Below, piece by piece: positions 37,027 to 46,005 of a DNA stretch of 64,000 nucleotides. Position 1 is the stretch's first letter; every line of letters begins with the position of its first letter. Source of the stretch: Humitalea rosea (GTDB lineage Bacteria > Pseudomonadota > Alphaproteobacteria > Acetobacterales > Acetobacteraceae); contig NZ_QKYU01000015.1 of assembly GCF_003253705.1 (NCBI RefSeq), positions 62,001 through 126,000 of the forward strand, read 5' to 3'. Made by a program: the position numbers and the translations under genes. The notes under the pieces are model-generated. The model was given only the letters and a program-made list of their open reading frames with translations, did no database searches and had not been told where the DNA came from.

Positions 37027-37827
37027 ATGAACGACCCCGACGGCGCCGCGCAGGCGCCGAACCCGCTTCTGACGGTCACCAACCTGCGTCGCCGCTTCGG
37101 CGGGCTCGCGGCCCTGGATGGCGTCAGTTTTTCGGTGGCACCCGGGCGCATCACCGCGCTGATCGGGCCCAATGGCGCGGGCAAGACCACGCTGTTCAAT
37201 GCCGTCTCCGGCCTGCTGCGTGTGGACGCCGGCAGCGTGCGGCTGCGCGGGCGCGAGCTGCTGGGGCTGAAGCCGGAGGCAGTGACGGCCCAGGGGCTGG
37301 TCCGCAGCTTCCAGATCGCGCGCGGTTTTCCGAGGCTGACGGTGTTCGAGCATCTGATGCTCTACGGCCAGCGCCAGCCCGGCGAGCGCTGGACCGCCGC
37401 CCTGTTCGGCGGTGCCGCGCCGCGCCGGGCGGAAGCGGCGCTGGCCGAACGCGCCTTGGCCATCGCGGCCCGGCTGCGGTTGGCGCATGTCATCGACAAC
37501 CGCGTGACCGCCCTCTCCGGCGGCCAGAAGAAGCTGCTGGAGATCGGCCGCACCCTGATGGCCGAACCCGAGGTCATCCTGCTCGACGAACCCGCCGCCG
37601 GGGTGAACCCGACGCTCGCCGAGGAGATCGGCGATGCCCTGGTCGCCATCGCCGCCGAGGGCCGCACCATCCTGCTGATCGAGCACGACATGGCCCTGGT
37701 CGGGCGCATCGCCCAGGATGTGGTGGTGATGGCGGCGGGGCGGACCCTGGCCACCGGGGATTTCGACTCTGTCTGCGCCGATCCCGCGGTGCAGGACGCC
37801 TACCTCGGCACCCGGCGCGCGGCATGA
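37027..37827 (+). CDS. livG: Branched-chain amino acid type ABC transporter ATP-binding protein LivG
   Basis: LivG is the first of two ATPases of a LIV-I type importer. The 266-residue product has Walker A GPNGAGKTT, the LivG-typical QGLVRSFQIARGFPRLTV, signature ALSGGQKKLLEIGRTL, Walker B VILLDEPAAGVNP and IEHDM. The ATG at 37027 gives the usual start MNDPDGAAQAPNPLLTVTNL; the frame is open upstream with no family sequence. The gene opens a seven-gene operon in which every junction either overlaps or abuts. Confidence 0.93.
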   Translation: MNDPDGAAQAPNPLLTVTNLRRRFGGLAALDGVSFSVAPGRITALIGPNGAGKTTLFNAVSGLLRVDAGSVRLRGRELLGLKPEAVTAQGLVRSFQIARGFPRLTVFEHLMLYGQRQPGERWTAALFGGAAPRRAEAALAERALAIAARLRLAHVIDNRVTALSGGQKKLLEIGRTLMAEPEVILLDEPAAGVNPTLAEEIGDALVAIAAEGRTILLIEHDMALVGRIAQDVVVMAAGRTLATGDFDSVCADPAVQDAYLGTRRAA

Positions 37828-38567
37828 CGGCGCTGGTGGTCGAGGGCCTGGTCGGCGGCTATGGCCCCGACGACCAGGTGGTGAAGGGCGTCGGCCTCAC
37901 CGTCGCGCCCGGCCGGCTCGTCTGCGTCATCGGCCCGAACGGCGCCGGCAAATCGACGGTGCTGAAGCTGCTGGCCGGGCTGCTGCGCCCCATGGCGGGC
38001 AGCATCCGCGTCTTCGGCCAGGCGGTGACCCCGGCCTCCCCCCGCGCGATGATCGCCGCGGGCTGCGTGCTGGTGCCGCAGGAACGCAACGTCTTCGGCG
38101 CGCTCACGGTCGAGGAGAATCTGCTGATGGGCGCCTATACCGAGCGCGGCCGCGCGAAGTCCCGCATCGCCGAGGCCTATGCGCGTTTCCCGCTGCTGCG
38201 CGAACGGCGCAGGCAGGCCGCGCGCACGCTCTCGGGCGGGCAGCGGCAGGTGCTGGCGATGGGCCAGGCGCTGATGGCGGCCCCCCGGCTGCTGATGCTG
38301 GACGAGCCGACCGCCGGCCTCTCCCCCGTCGCGGCGCAGGAGCTGTTCGCGACCATCCGCGCTTTGGCCGATAGCGGCATGCCCATCCTCATGGTCGAGC
38401 AGAATGCGCTGGATGCGCTCCATGTGTCCGATGAGGCGGTGGTGCTGGTCGATGGCCGCAATGCCCATGGCGGCCCGGCGCGCGCGCTCGCCGCCGACCC
38501 CACGATCCGGCGCCTGTTCCTGGGCGGACGCGCCGTTCCCGATACCACCAAGGAGATGTCCGCATGA
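37824..38567 (+). CDS. livF: Branched-chain amino acid type ABC transporter ATP-binding protein LivF
   Basis: The second ATPase (247 residues) has GPNGAGKST, the LivF-type VPQERNVFGALTVEENLLMG, signature TLSGGQRQVLAMGQAL, LMLDEPTAGLSP and VEQNALDAL (a Gln-Asn in the place of the switch region, normal for LivF). The ATG overlaps the livG stop by 4 bases. It pairs with LivG to power the LivHM permease. Confidence 0.94.
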   Translation: MTALVVEGLVGGYGPDDQVVKGVGLTVAPGRLVCVIGPNGAGKSTVLKLLAGLLRPMAGSIRVFGQAVTPASPRAMIAAGCVLVPQERNVFGALTVEENLLMGAYTERGRAKSRIAEAYARFPLLRERRRQAARTLSGGQRQVLAMGQALMAAPRLLMLDEPTAGLSPVAAQELFATIRALADSGMPILMVEQNALDALHVSDEAVVLVDGRNAHGGPARALAADPTIRRLFLGGRAVPDTTKEMSA

Positions 38568-39745
38568 CCCTCGCCCGCCGCACGCTGCTGCTGTCCACCT
38601 CGCTGCTTGCCGCCCCCTCGCTGGTGCGCGCCCAGGCGGCCCCCATCAAGCTCGGCACGCTGACGCCGCTGACCGGCGCCGGCGGCCCCTATGGCCCCGT
38701 CATGGCCGCCTGCGTGCGCGGCGTCGTCGATCAGGTGAATGCGGCCGGCGGCGTGCTCGGCAAGCAGATCGAGTTGATCAGCGAAGACGACCAGACCAAC
38801 CCCGAGGCCGGCGTCCGCGCCGCGCGCAAGCTGATCGATGTGGATCGCGTCTCGGCGATCATGGGCACCTGGGCCTCCAGCGTCACCACCGCGGTCGCGC
38901 CGCTGGCTTGGGAGAACAAGGTGTTCCTCGCCACCGTCTCCGGGGCCGATTCCATCACCTTGCTGCCGCACAATGGCTGGCTGGTGCGGACCCAGCCGAA
39001 CACGACCTTGCAGGGCAAGAAATTCGGTGAATTCGCGGTGGCCCAGGGCGCCAAGCGCATCTTCGTCATGATGCCGCAGACGCCCTTCACCCAATCCCAG
39101 TTCGCCGCCATGAAGGCCGCGGCCGAGGCCGGGGGCGGTGCCGCCGAGTTGCTCATCTATGACGCGACCAAGCCGAGCCTGCGCACCGAGGTCGATCAGG
39201 CGATGCGGTTCCGCCCGGATGTGATCGTGGCCGGCGGCTATACGCCCGATACCTCGGTGCTGCTGCGCGACCTGTATCGTGCGTCCTTCAGCGGCAAGGT
39301 GCTGGCCTTCGCCTATGCGGTGAACCAGGCGATGCTGGGCGCCATCCCCAAGGAAGTGGTCGAGGGCGTGATGACCCTCGCCCCCTCCCCCGCCGCCGGG
39401 TCGGGCGGCTATGCCAAGGTGCAGGCTCTGGCCGGCACCCAGGCGCCGGACCCCTATACCTGCCAGATCTACGACCATGTGAACCTCGTGCTGATGGCCA
39501 TGGCCAAGGGCGGGGCGACGACCGGGCAGGCGGTGCATGACAACATCCGCAAGGTGTCGCAGGGCTCGGGCGAGTCGGTGGACACTGCGCTGGACGGGCT
39601 GCGCGCGATCGCCGCCGGCAGAGAGGTGAACTACGAAGGCGCCTCGGGTCCCTGCGACTTCAACGAGATCGGCGACGTGCTGGACGTGAAGTTCCGCTAC
39701 GAGCAGGTCAAGGCGGGGGCGCTGACCCTGATCCGGATCGCCTGA
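38564..39745 (+). CDS. Branched-chain amino acid type periplasmic binding protein (LivK-like)
   Basis: The 393-residue protein has a signal peptide with an Arg pair (MTLARRTLLLSTSLLAAPSL, cleavage near VRAQA) and the type I periplasmic binding fold: IKLGTLTPLTGAGGPYGPV, an LISEDDQTNPEAGVRAARKL segment and VIVAGGYTPDTSVLLRDL. The family binds amino acids, amides or urea-like compounds; the ligand cannot be told, but the amidohydrolase at the end of the operon suggests an amide or peptide-like compound. The ATG overlaps livF. Confidence 0.92.
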   Translation: MTLARRTLLLSTSLLAAPSLVRAQAAPIKLGTLTPLTGAGGPYGPVMAACVRGVVDQVNAAGGVLGKQIELISEDDQTNPEAGVRAARKLIDVDRVSAIMGTWASSVTTAVAPLAWENKVFLATVSGADSITLLPHNGWLVRTQPNTTLQGKKFGEFAVAQGAKRIFVMMPQTPFTQSQFAAMKAAAEAGGGAAELLIYDATKPSLRTEVDQAMRFRPDVIVAGGYTPDTSVLLRDLYRASFSGKVLAFAYAVNQAMLGAIPKEVVEGVMTLAPSPAAGSGGYAKVQALAGTQAPDPYTCQIYDHVNLVLMAMAKGGATTGQAVHDNIRKVSQGSGESVDTALDGLRAIAAGREVNYEGASGPCDFNEIGDVLDVKFRYEQVKAGALTLIRIA

Positions 39746-39747
39746 AC

Positions 39748-40626
39748 TTGCCGGATTCGTTTCTGTTCGGAGCTATTCTCCAGGCGCTGATCAATGGCGT
39801 GATCTCCGGCACCATCCTCGCGGTGCCGGCGATCGGGTTTTCGGCGATCTTCGCCGTGCTGAACTACCCGAACTTCGCGATCGGGGCCTTGGCCAGCGTC
39901 GGGGCCTATGGCGGGCTCGTGGCCAATACGGTCTTCGGCCTGCCGCTGGAGGTGTCGCTGCTGGCCGCCTTCGCCACCGCGGCGGTGGCGGGGATCGTCG
40001 TCGAATGGGTGGCGGTGCGGCCGCTGAACCAGGCGGGGGCGCTGATGATGGCGATCGCCTCGCTGGCCGCGGCCATCGTGCTGGAGAATGTGATCCGCTT
40101 CTTCTGGGGCAATGGGCTGCGCGGCTACGACCTGCCGATGCTGCGGGATGTGCAGTTCGGCGCGATCCGCGTCGGGCCGCAGCAGGTCAAGAACTTCGGC
40201 ATCAGCATCGCCGCCATGGTGGCGCTCTGGGCCTTCCTGGCGCTGACCCCGCTCGGGCGGGCGATGCGGGCGGTGGCCGACAATGCCGATCTCGCGCGGC
40301 TGCGCGGCGTCGATCCGGTGCGGATCGCGGCGGTGGCGGTGGCGCTGGGCGCGGGGCTCGCGGGGATGGGGGGGATGCTGATCGGGCTCGATACCTCGAT
40401 CGATCCGCTGACCGGGCCGCGCCTCGTGCTGTCGATCTTCGCCGCCGCGGTGCTGGGCGGGCTCGGCTCGATCCCCGGTGCGGTGGTCGGAGCACTGGTG
40501 ATCGGCATGGCGGAGGAGCTGACCGTGCTGCTGATCGCGCCCTCCTACCGCTCCGTCGTCGGCTTCGTGGTGATCCTGGCGGTGCTGACGGTGCGCCCGG
40601 CCGGTCTGTTCGGGGCGCGGGCATGA
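39748..40626 (+). CDS. livH: Branched-chain amino acid type ABC permease LivH
   Basis: This 292-residue permease has about eight hydrophobic segments and the LivH features AINGVISGTILAVPAIGFSA-like start region (here ALINGVISGTILAVPAIGFS), EWVAVRPLNQAGALMMAIAS and MRAVADNADLARLRGVDPVR, the conserved cytoplasmic loop that contacts the ATPases. The start is a TTG at 39748, two bases after the preceding stop; no ATG is in frame nearby. It overlaps livM by 4 bases. Confidence 0.93.
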   Translation: MPDSFLFGAILQALINGVISGTILAVPAIGFSAIFAVLNYPNFAIGALASVGAYGGLVANTVFGLPLEVSLLAAFATAAVAGIVVEWVAVRPLNQAGALMMAIASLAAAIVLENVIRFFWGNGLRGYDLPMLRDVQFGAIRVGPQQVKNFGISIAAMVALWAFLALTPLGRAMRAVADNADLARLRGVDPVRIAAVAVALGAGLAGMGGMLIGLDTSIDPLTGPRLVLSIFAAAVLGGLGSIPGAVVGALVIGMAEELTVLLIAPSYRSVVGFVVILAVLTVRPAGLFGARA

Positions 40627-41522
40627 TCTCCTATCTCGTCTTCCTCGCCGTCATCGGCGGCATCTATGCGCTGCTGGCGCAGAGCGTGACCCTGGCCTGG
40701 GGCATGGCGGGGCTCGTGAATCTCGGCCTGGCCGGCTTCTTCGGGATCGGCGCCTATGCCTCGGCCATGCTGGTCACCTGGGGGGGCGTGCCGGTGCCGG
40801 TCGGGCTGGTGGCGGCGGTGATCGCCGGCGCCGTCGCGGGGCTGGTGGTGACGGGCGCGACCCTGCGGCTGCGCGACGACTACCTCGCCATCGTCACCCT
40901 CGGTTTCGCCGAGGCGGTGCGCATCATCGCCAGCAACGAGATCTGGCTGACCGGCGGCACCGATGGCATTTCGGGCATCCCGGGCGGGTTTCCGCGCGAC
41001 TGGGGCCTCGGCTTCCATGCGGCCTGGATGGGCACGATCTCCGTGCTGGTCTTTTGCGTCTGGTTCGGGCTGCGGCGGCTTTCGGCCTCGCCCTGGGGCC
41101 GCGCCCTGCGCGCGATCCGCGAGGACCAGACCGTCGCCGCCGTCGCCGGCAAGCCCGTGGCGCGGATGAAGGCCGAGGCCTTCGCCATCGCCGCCGGCAT
41201 CGCGGCCCTGGCGGGGGCGCTGTATGGGCATTACGGCTCCTACATCGCGCCGGAGTTGTTCGCGCCGCTGGTCACGATCTACGTCTTCCTCGCCGTCACC
41301 ACCGGGGGCAATGGGCGGCCCTCCGGCGCGGTGCTCGGCGGCTATCTGCTCATCGCCTTCCTGGAGGCGACGCGCTTCGCCGCCGGCGCCATCCCCGGGG
41401 TCACCGCCTTGCAGGCGGCGGCGCTGCGCGAGGCCTCGGTCGGCGTCGCCCTCATCCTGCTGCTGCATTGGCGGCCGCAGGGCATCCTGCCTGAACGCAA
41501 CCAGAAGGCCCCTCTCGTATGA
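40623..41522 (+). CDS. livM: Branched-chain amino acid type ABC permease LivM
   Basis: The 299-residue second permease has LAWGMAGLVNLGLAGFFGIG, RDDYLAIVTLGFAEAVRII, TGGTDGISGIPGG and the loop ASPWGRALRAIREDQTVAAV, all LivM hallmarks. The ATG at 40623 overlaps the livH stop (ATGA); the open frame upstream is an artefact of high GC content. The end overlaps the GAF-domain gene by 4 bases. Confidence 0.94.
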   Translation: MISYLVFLAVIGGIYALLAQSVTLAWGMAGLVNLGLAGFFGIGAYASAMLVTWGGVPVPVGLVAAVIAGAVAGLVVTGATLRLRDDYLAIVTLGFAEAVRIIASNEIWLTGGTDGISGIPGGFPRDWGLGFHAAWMGTISVLVFCVWFGLRRLSASPWGRALRAIREDQTVAAVAGKPVARMKAEAFAIAAGIAALAGALYGHYGSYIAPELFAPLVTIYVFLAVTTGGNGRPSGAVLGGYLLIAFLEATRFAAGAIPGVTALQAAALREASVGVALILLLHWRPQGILPERNQKAPLV

Positions 41523-42019
41523 GTATCGATATTTTCGCGCGCTTGGCCCGGGAGACGGCCGCGGCCGCAACCCCGCAGCAGGCCTTCGTCGCCGCCGAGA
41601 CCGCGGTGCGCGCGCTGACCGGCTTTCGCCTCTTCACCATCCTGTTCGTGACCCGCAGCGGGGAGGAGGTCGAGCGCGTGCATTCCTCCGACCCCGCCGC
41701 CTACACCCTCACCGGGCGCAAGCGCATGGGCCCGACGCCCTGGGGCGCGCATGTGCTGGAGGCCCAGCAGCCCTGGTTCGGCGCCGATGCGGCGGCGATG
41801 GAATGGGCCTTCCCGGATCATGCGCTGATCGCCAGCCTCGGCTGCGGCAGCTGCATCAACATCCCCGTCGTGTCGATGCGCCAGTTGATCGGCACGCTGA
41901 ACGTGCTGGATGGCCCGGGCGTGCTGCGCGAGGATCAGATCCCCGCCATCCAGGCCGTGGCCCCGGCCATCGCCTTGCCGCTGCTCCGCATGGCCGAATT
42001 GGAAGGTGCCAGCCGATGA
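41519..42019 (+). CDS. GAF-domain protein
   Basis: The 166-residue product is a single GAF-like domain: the fRLFTILFVTRSGEEVERVH strand pair (residues about 36-55), IASLGCGSCINIPVVSMRQL and IGTLNVLDGPGVLREDQI are the usual pattern of the small-molecule-binding fold. No output domain is attached. The Cys pair in LGCGSCIN lies where some GAF domains bind ligands or react with oxidants. It is embedded between the transporter permease and the amidohydrolase with 4-base overlaps on both sides, so it is surely co-expressed with them; its function is unknown. Confidence 0.82.
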   Translation: MSIDIFARLARETAAAATPQQAFVAAETAVRALTGFRLFTILFVTRSGEEVERVHSSDPAAYTLTGRKRMGPTPWGAHVLEAQQPWFGADAAAMEWAFPDHALIASLGCGSCINIPVVSMRQLIGTLNVLDGPGVLREDQIPAIQAVAPAIALPLLRMAELEGASR

Positions 42020-43245
42020 TGATCCTGTTCGAGAATGCCTCGGTCCTCGATGGCAGCCAGGACCAGGCCCTGCCCAACATGAGCGTGCTGGTCGAAGGCG
42101 ATGCGATCCGCGAGGTTTCGGACCGCGCCATCGCGACCTCCGCGACGCGCATCGACCTCGGCGGCAAGACGCTGATGCCCGGGCTGATCGACTGCCACGT
42201 GCATGTGGTGGCGGCCCTGGCGAACCTCGGCGCCAATGCGATGCTGCCCGATGCGGTGGTCACGCTGCATGCGACGAAGCTGATGCGCGAGATGCTGCTG
42301 CGCGGCTTCACCACGGTGCGCGACCTCGGCGGTGCCACCTATGCGCTGAAGATGGCCTGGGACGAAGGGCTGTTCGAAGGCCCGCGCCTGTCCCTCAGCG
42401 GCAAGGCGCTGTCGCAGACCGGCGGGCATTGCGATTTCCGCGGGCGGCACGACACGCGCTCGGCGGAGTTCTTCGCCGGCCGCCTCGGCAGCCTCGGGCG
42501 CCTGGTGGATGGCGTCGCCGAAGTCCGCCGCGCCTGCCGCGAGGAGATCAAGGCCGGTGCCGACTACATCAAGATCATGGCCAATGGCGGCGTCGCCTCG
42601 CCCACCGACCCCATCGCCTTCATGGGGTTTTCCGAGGAGGAAGTGCTCGCCGCCGTCGAGGAGGCACGGGGCGCGCAGACCTATGTCTCGGCGCATCTCT
42701 ACACCGATGAGGCGATCGCCCGCGCCGTGCGCTGTGGCGTGCGCAGCCTGGAGCATTGCAACCTCATCACCGAGGCGACGGCGCGCGATGCCGCCGAGGC
42801 CGGCGCCATCGCCTGCCCGACCCTCGTGACCTATGAGGCGCTGAAGAACGAGGGCGCCTCGCTCGGCCTGCCCGAGAGCAGCGTCGCCAAGATCGACGAT
42901 GTGCGCCTGGCCGGCCTCGCCTCGCTGGAGAAGATGCGCAACGCCGGGCTGATGATGGTCTATGGCACCGATCTGCTGGGGCCGATGCACCGCCACCAGT
43001 CGGAGGAATTCGTCATCCGCGGCCGGGTGCAGCCGGCGATCGAGGTGATCCGCGGCGCCACCATCAACGCCGCGATCATGCTGCGCCAGGAAGGCCGGAT
43101 CGGCTGCATCGCCCCCGGCGCTCTGGCCGATCTGATCGTCGTCGATGGCGATCCGCTGGCCGATCTGTCGTTGCTGACGCACCAGGGCGCGCATCTGCCG
43201 GCGATCATCCAGGCCGGCCGCTTCGTGAAGAACGAGTTGGGCTGA
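42016..43245 (+). CDS. Metal-dependent amidohydrolase family protein
   Basis: This 409-residue amidohydrolase-superfamily enzyme shows the binuclear metal set: H61 and H63 (GLIDCHVHV), K186 (YIKIMANGG, probably carbamylated), H227 (SAHLYTD), H247 (SLEHCNL) and D319 (YGTDLLG). Members of this subgroup hydrolyse Xaa-Pro dipeptides, acyl-amino acids or similar. It ends the liv-type operon and probably acts on the imported compound (inference). It has no signal peptide. Its stop is directly adjacent to the stop of the convergent ATPase gene. Confidence 0.92.
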   Translation: MMILFENASVLDGSQDQALPNMSVLVEGDAIREVSDRAIATSATRIDLGGKTLMPGLIDCHVHVVAALANLGANAMLPDAVVTLHATKLMREMLLRGFTTVRDLGGATYALKMAWDEGLFEGPRLSLSGKALSQTGGHCDFRGRHDTRSAEFFAGRLGSLGRLVDGVAEVRRACREEIKAGADYIKIMANGGVASPTDPIAFMGFSEEEVLAAVEEARGAQTYVSAHLYTDEAIARAVRCGVRSLEHCNLITEATARDAAEAGAIACPTLVTYEALKNEGASLGLPESSVAKIDDVRLAGLASLEKMRNAGLMMVYGTDLLGPMHRHQSEEFVIRGRVQPAIEVIRGATINAAIMLRQEGRIGCIAPGALADLIVVDGDPLADLSLLTHQGAHLPAIIQAGRFVKNELG

Positions 43246-44220
43246 CTACCCCACCAGATGGCAGGCGACGCCCCCGGCCTTCTCGCCGGGGGCCGGGGTC
43301 CAGGCCGGCATCTGCTGCGAGCAGATCGGCATCGCGTGGATGCAGCGCGGATGAAACGGGCAGCCCGGCGGCGGGTTCGCGGCCGAGGGGATTTCTCCAA
43401 GGATGCGCGGCAACGCGGTGCGGCGCGACGGGTCGGGGATCGGTGAGGCATCGCGCAGCACCTGCGCATAGGGATGCAGCGGATTGGCCAGCACGCGCGC
43501 GGCGGGCCCCTCCTCGACGATGCGGCCGAGGTACATCACCGCCACCCGGTCGCAGAACCAGCGCACCACCGAAAGATCGTGGCTGACAAACAGGAAGGAC
43601 AAGCCGCGCCGCTGCCGCAACTCGCGCAGCAGCAACAGCACCTGCGCCTGCACCGAGACATCCAGCGCGCTCACCGGCTCATCGGCGATGATCAGTTCCG
43701 GCTCCACCGTCAGCGCGCGGGCGATGCCGATGCGCTGGCGCTGGCCGCCGCTGAACTCATGCGGCAGGCGGTCGAGGGCGGAGGGCGGCAGCCCGACCTC
43801 CTCCATCAGCGCGGCGGCGCGGCGCCTGGCCTCCGCACCCGTCGCGATGCCATGCACGCGCATCGGCTCGGTCAGCGCCGAGCCGATCGACTGCCGGGGA
43901 TCGAGCGAGGAATACGGGTCCTGGAACACGATCTGGATGCGGCGGCGCAGCGCCTTCAGCGCCTGCCCCTTGGCGGTCAGCACATCCTCGCCACGGAAGA
44001 GCACGCGGCCCGCATCGGGCTCGATCAGCCGCAGCAGCGCGCGCGCCGCGGTGGATTTGCCGCAGCCGGATTCACCGACGAGCCCGAAGGCCTGGCCCGG
44101 CTCGATCGAGAAGCTGATATCCTCCACCGCCCGCACCCGGATGGTGCGCGGCTTGGGGAAGCCCTTCTTCAGCACGAAATGCTTGCGCAGGCCTTCGACG
44201 CGCAGGAGGGGTTCGGTCAT
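43246..44220 (-). CDS. Peptide-type ABC transporter ATP-binding protein (DppF/OppF type), system 2
   Basis: The 324-residue ATPase has Walker [23 protein letters not shown], signature [28 protein letters not shown] and FVSHDL, with the Cys-containing oligopeptide-type C-terminal extension (ANPPPGCPFHPRC). The ATG at 44220 overlaps the permease stop by 4 bases. It is the last gene of the second peptide-type transporter operon. Confidence 0.93.
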   Translation of the reverse strand: MTEPLLRVEGLRKHFVLKKGFPKPRTIRVRAVEDISFSIEPGQAFGLVGESGCGKSTAARALLRLIEPDAGRVLFRGEDVLTAKGQALKALRRRIQIVFQDPYSSLDPRQSIGSALTEPMRVHGIATGAEARRRAAALMEEVGLPPSALDRLPHEFSGGQRQRIGIARALTVEPELIIADEPVSALDVSVQAQVLLLLRELRQRRGLSFLFVSHDLSVVRWFCDRVAVMYLGRIVEEGPAARVLANPLHPYAQVLRDASPIPDPSRRTALPRILGEIPSAANPPPGCPFHPRCIHAMPICSQQMPAWTPAPGEKAGGVACHLVG

Positions 44221-45050
44221 TCCTGGCGCAGCCTCGGGTCGGTGGCATCGCGCAACCCGTCGCCCACCATGTTCAGCCCGAGCACCAGCAGCAGGATCGC
44301 GAGCCCGGGCAGGATCGCGAGCCAGGGCGCATCGAGGATGTTCTCGAACCCGTCCCGCGTCATGCCGCCCCAGGTCGCGGTCGGCGGTTTCACGCCAAGG
44401 CCGATGAAGGACAATGACGCCTCGACGCGCACCGCCGTCGCCATCCACAGGCTGGCCATCACCATCACCTCGGACATGATGTTGGGCAGGATGTGGCGGA
44501 ACAGGATGCGCGGATGCGAGAAGCCGAGCGCCCGCCCGGCCTCGACGAAGGCGCGCTCCTTCAGCGCCATGGTCGGCGCCCGCGCGACGCGGGCAAAGGG
44601 CGCGATCGCGGTCAAGGCGATGGCGACGACAAGGTTGATCAGGTCCGGCCCCAGCAGCGCCACCACGATCAGCCCCAGGATCAGCGAGGGGAAGGACAGC
44701 AGCACATCCATCACCTGCATCACCAGCAGATCGAAGGTGCCGCCGATATAGCCCGCGAGCATCCCGATGGTGCCGCCGATCACCACGGCGACGGCGATGG
44801 CGCCGAGCGAGACGGTCAGCGAAATCCGCGCGCCCCAGAGCAGCCGCGACAGGATGTCCCGCCCGAACTGGTCCGTCCCGAACGGATACGCGCCGCCCGG
44901 CGGTTGCAGGCGGGAGATGATGTCCTGATCGGCGGGATCATAGGGCGCGATCCATGGCGCGAGCACCGCGGCCAGCACGATCGCGAGGCACAGCAGCGCG
45001 CCCAGGAAGGTCATGGGATTGGCCCACACCTTCGCCAGCAGGGCCTTCAT
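44217..45050 (-). CDS. Peptide-type ABC transporter permease (DppC type), system 2
   Basis: The 277-residue permease has a DppC layout: N-terminal helix, PFGTDQFGRDILSRLLWGAR, the loop LKERAFVEAGRALGFSHPRI and SLSFIGLGVKPPTATWGGM. About six membrane helices are expected. Unlike system 1, it is a separate protein, not fused to an ATPase. The ATG at 45050 overlaps the upstream permease stop by 4 bases. Confidence 0.93.
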   Translation of the reverse strand: MKALLAKVWANPMTFLGALLCLAIVLAAVLAPWIAPYDPADQDIISRLQPPGGAYPFGTDQFGRDILSRLLWGARISLTVSLGAIAVAVVIGGTIGMLAGYIGGTFDLLVMQVMDVLLSFPSLILGLIVVALLGPDLINLVVAIALTAIAPFARVARAPTMALKERAFVEAGRALGFSHPRILFRHILPNIMSEVMVMASLWMATAVRVEASLSFIGLGVKPPTATWGGMTRDGFENILDAPWLAILPGLAILLLVLGLNMVGDGLRDATDPRLRQE

Positions 45051-45988
45051 GCCGCCTTCACCCGCGGATCGATCACGCCATAAAGCAGGTCGGTGATGAG
45101 ATTCACGATGACGATCAGGAAGCAGTAGATCACCAGCAATCCTTGCAGCATCGGGTAGTCGCGCTGGTTCAGCGCGCCCACGATGATCTTGCCGAGCCCG
45201 GGCCGGTTGAAGACGATCTCGGTCAGCACGCTGTTGCCGAGCAGGATGCCGACATAAAGCCCGACCACGGTGACGATGGGCAGGGCCGCATTGCGCAGGC
45301 CATGCACCCAGACCACGCGGCGCCGGGGCACGCCCTTGGCCCGCGCGGTCCGCATGTAATCCTCGCCGAGCGACTGCAACATCGCGCTGCGGGTGACGCG
45401 GGTGATGTAGGCAGCCATCAGCAGCCCCAGCGTCATCGCCGGCAGCACAAGCTTGTGCAGCCGGTCGAGCGGATCGTTGAGATCCGCCGAGCCGATGACC
45501 GGGAACAATCGCCAATGCAGCCCGAAGGCCAGCAGAAGAAAGACCCCCGAGACGAAGACCGGAAACGACAGACCGATCAGCGACAGCAGCCGCGCCATCA
45601 CATCGATGACGCCATTGCGGTTGAGCGCCGCCCAGATGCCGACCGGCACCCCGATCGCCACCCCGATCACCATCGAGGCGAGCGTCAGATCCACGGTATG
45701 CGGCAGCACCGCCCGGACCTCGGACAGGATGGGCCGGTTGGTGACGAGGCTGTTGCCGAAATCACCCTGCAAGGCGCTGCCCAGGAAGTCGAAATACTGC
45801 ACCAGCAAGGGCCGATCGAGCCCCAGCCGCTCCCGCACCGCCGCCGTGGCTTCCGGCGTCGCCTGGTCGCCCAGGATGACGAGGGCAGGATCGCCCGGAA
45901 CGACCCGGACGATCACGAAGACCAGCGTCAATACCGCCAACAAGGTCGGTATCGCCGCCAGCAGCCGCCTGAGGACGAAGCCCAGCAT
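45047..45988 (-). CDS. Peptide-type ABC transporter permease (DppB type), system 2
   Basis: The 313-residue permease starts MLGFVLRRLLAAIPTLLAVL and contains VVPGDPALVILGDQATPE, DYMRTARAKGVPRRRVVWVH and NAALPIVTVVGLYVGILLGN, the conserved DppB segments. It is 17 bases downstream of the binding-protein gene and overlaps the next permease. Confidence 0.94.
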   Translation of the reverse strand: MLGFVLRRLLAAIPTLLAVLTLVFVIVRVVPGDPALVILGDQATPEATAAVRERLGLDRPLLVQYFDFLGSALQGDFGNSLVTNRPILSEVRAVLPHTVDLTLASMVIGVAIGVPVGIWAALNRNGVIDVMARLLSLIGLSFPVFVSGVFLLLAFGLHWRLFPVIGSADLNDPLDRLHKLVLPAMTLGLLMAAYITRVTRSAMLQSLGEDYMRTARAKGVPRRRVVWVHGLRNAALPIVTVVGLYVGILLGNSVLTEIVFNRPGLGKIIVGALNQRDYPMLQGLLVIYCFLIVIVNLITDLLYGVIDPRVKAA

Positions 45989-46005
45989 GGATCAGCCCAG
46001 TCCGC

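Noticed and set aside
36816-37199. N-terminal extension of the system 1 binding protein
   Set aside because: The extension is not family-like, and a clear signal peptide begins at the ATG at 36815.
35541-37823. Upstream extension of the livF reading frame
   Set aside because: livF-like sequence begins only at 37824; the earlier part lies antisense to the binding-protein gene and through livG in another frame.
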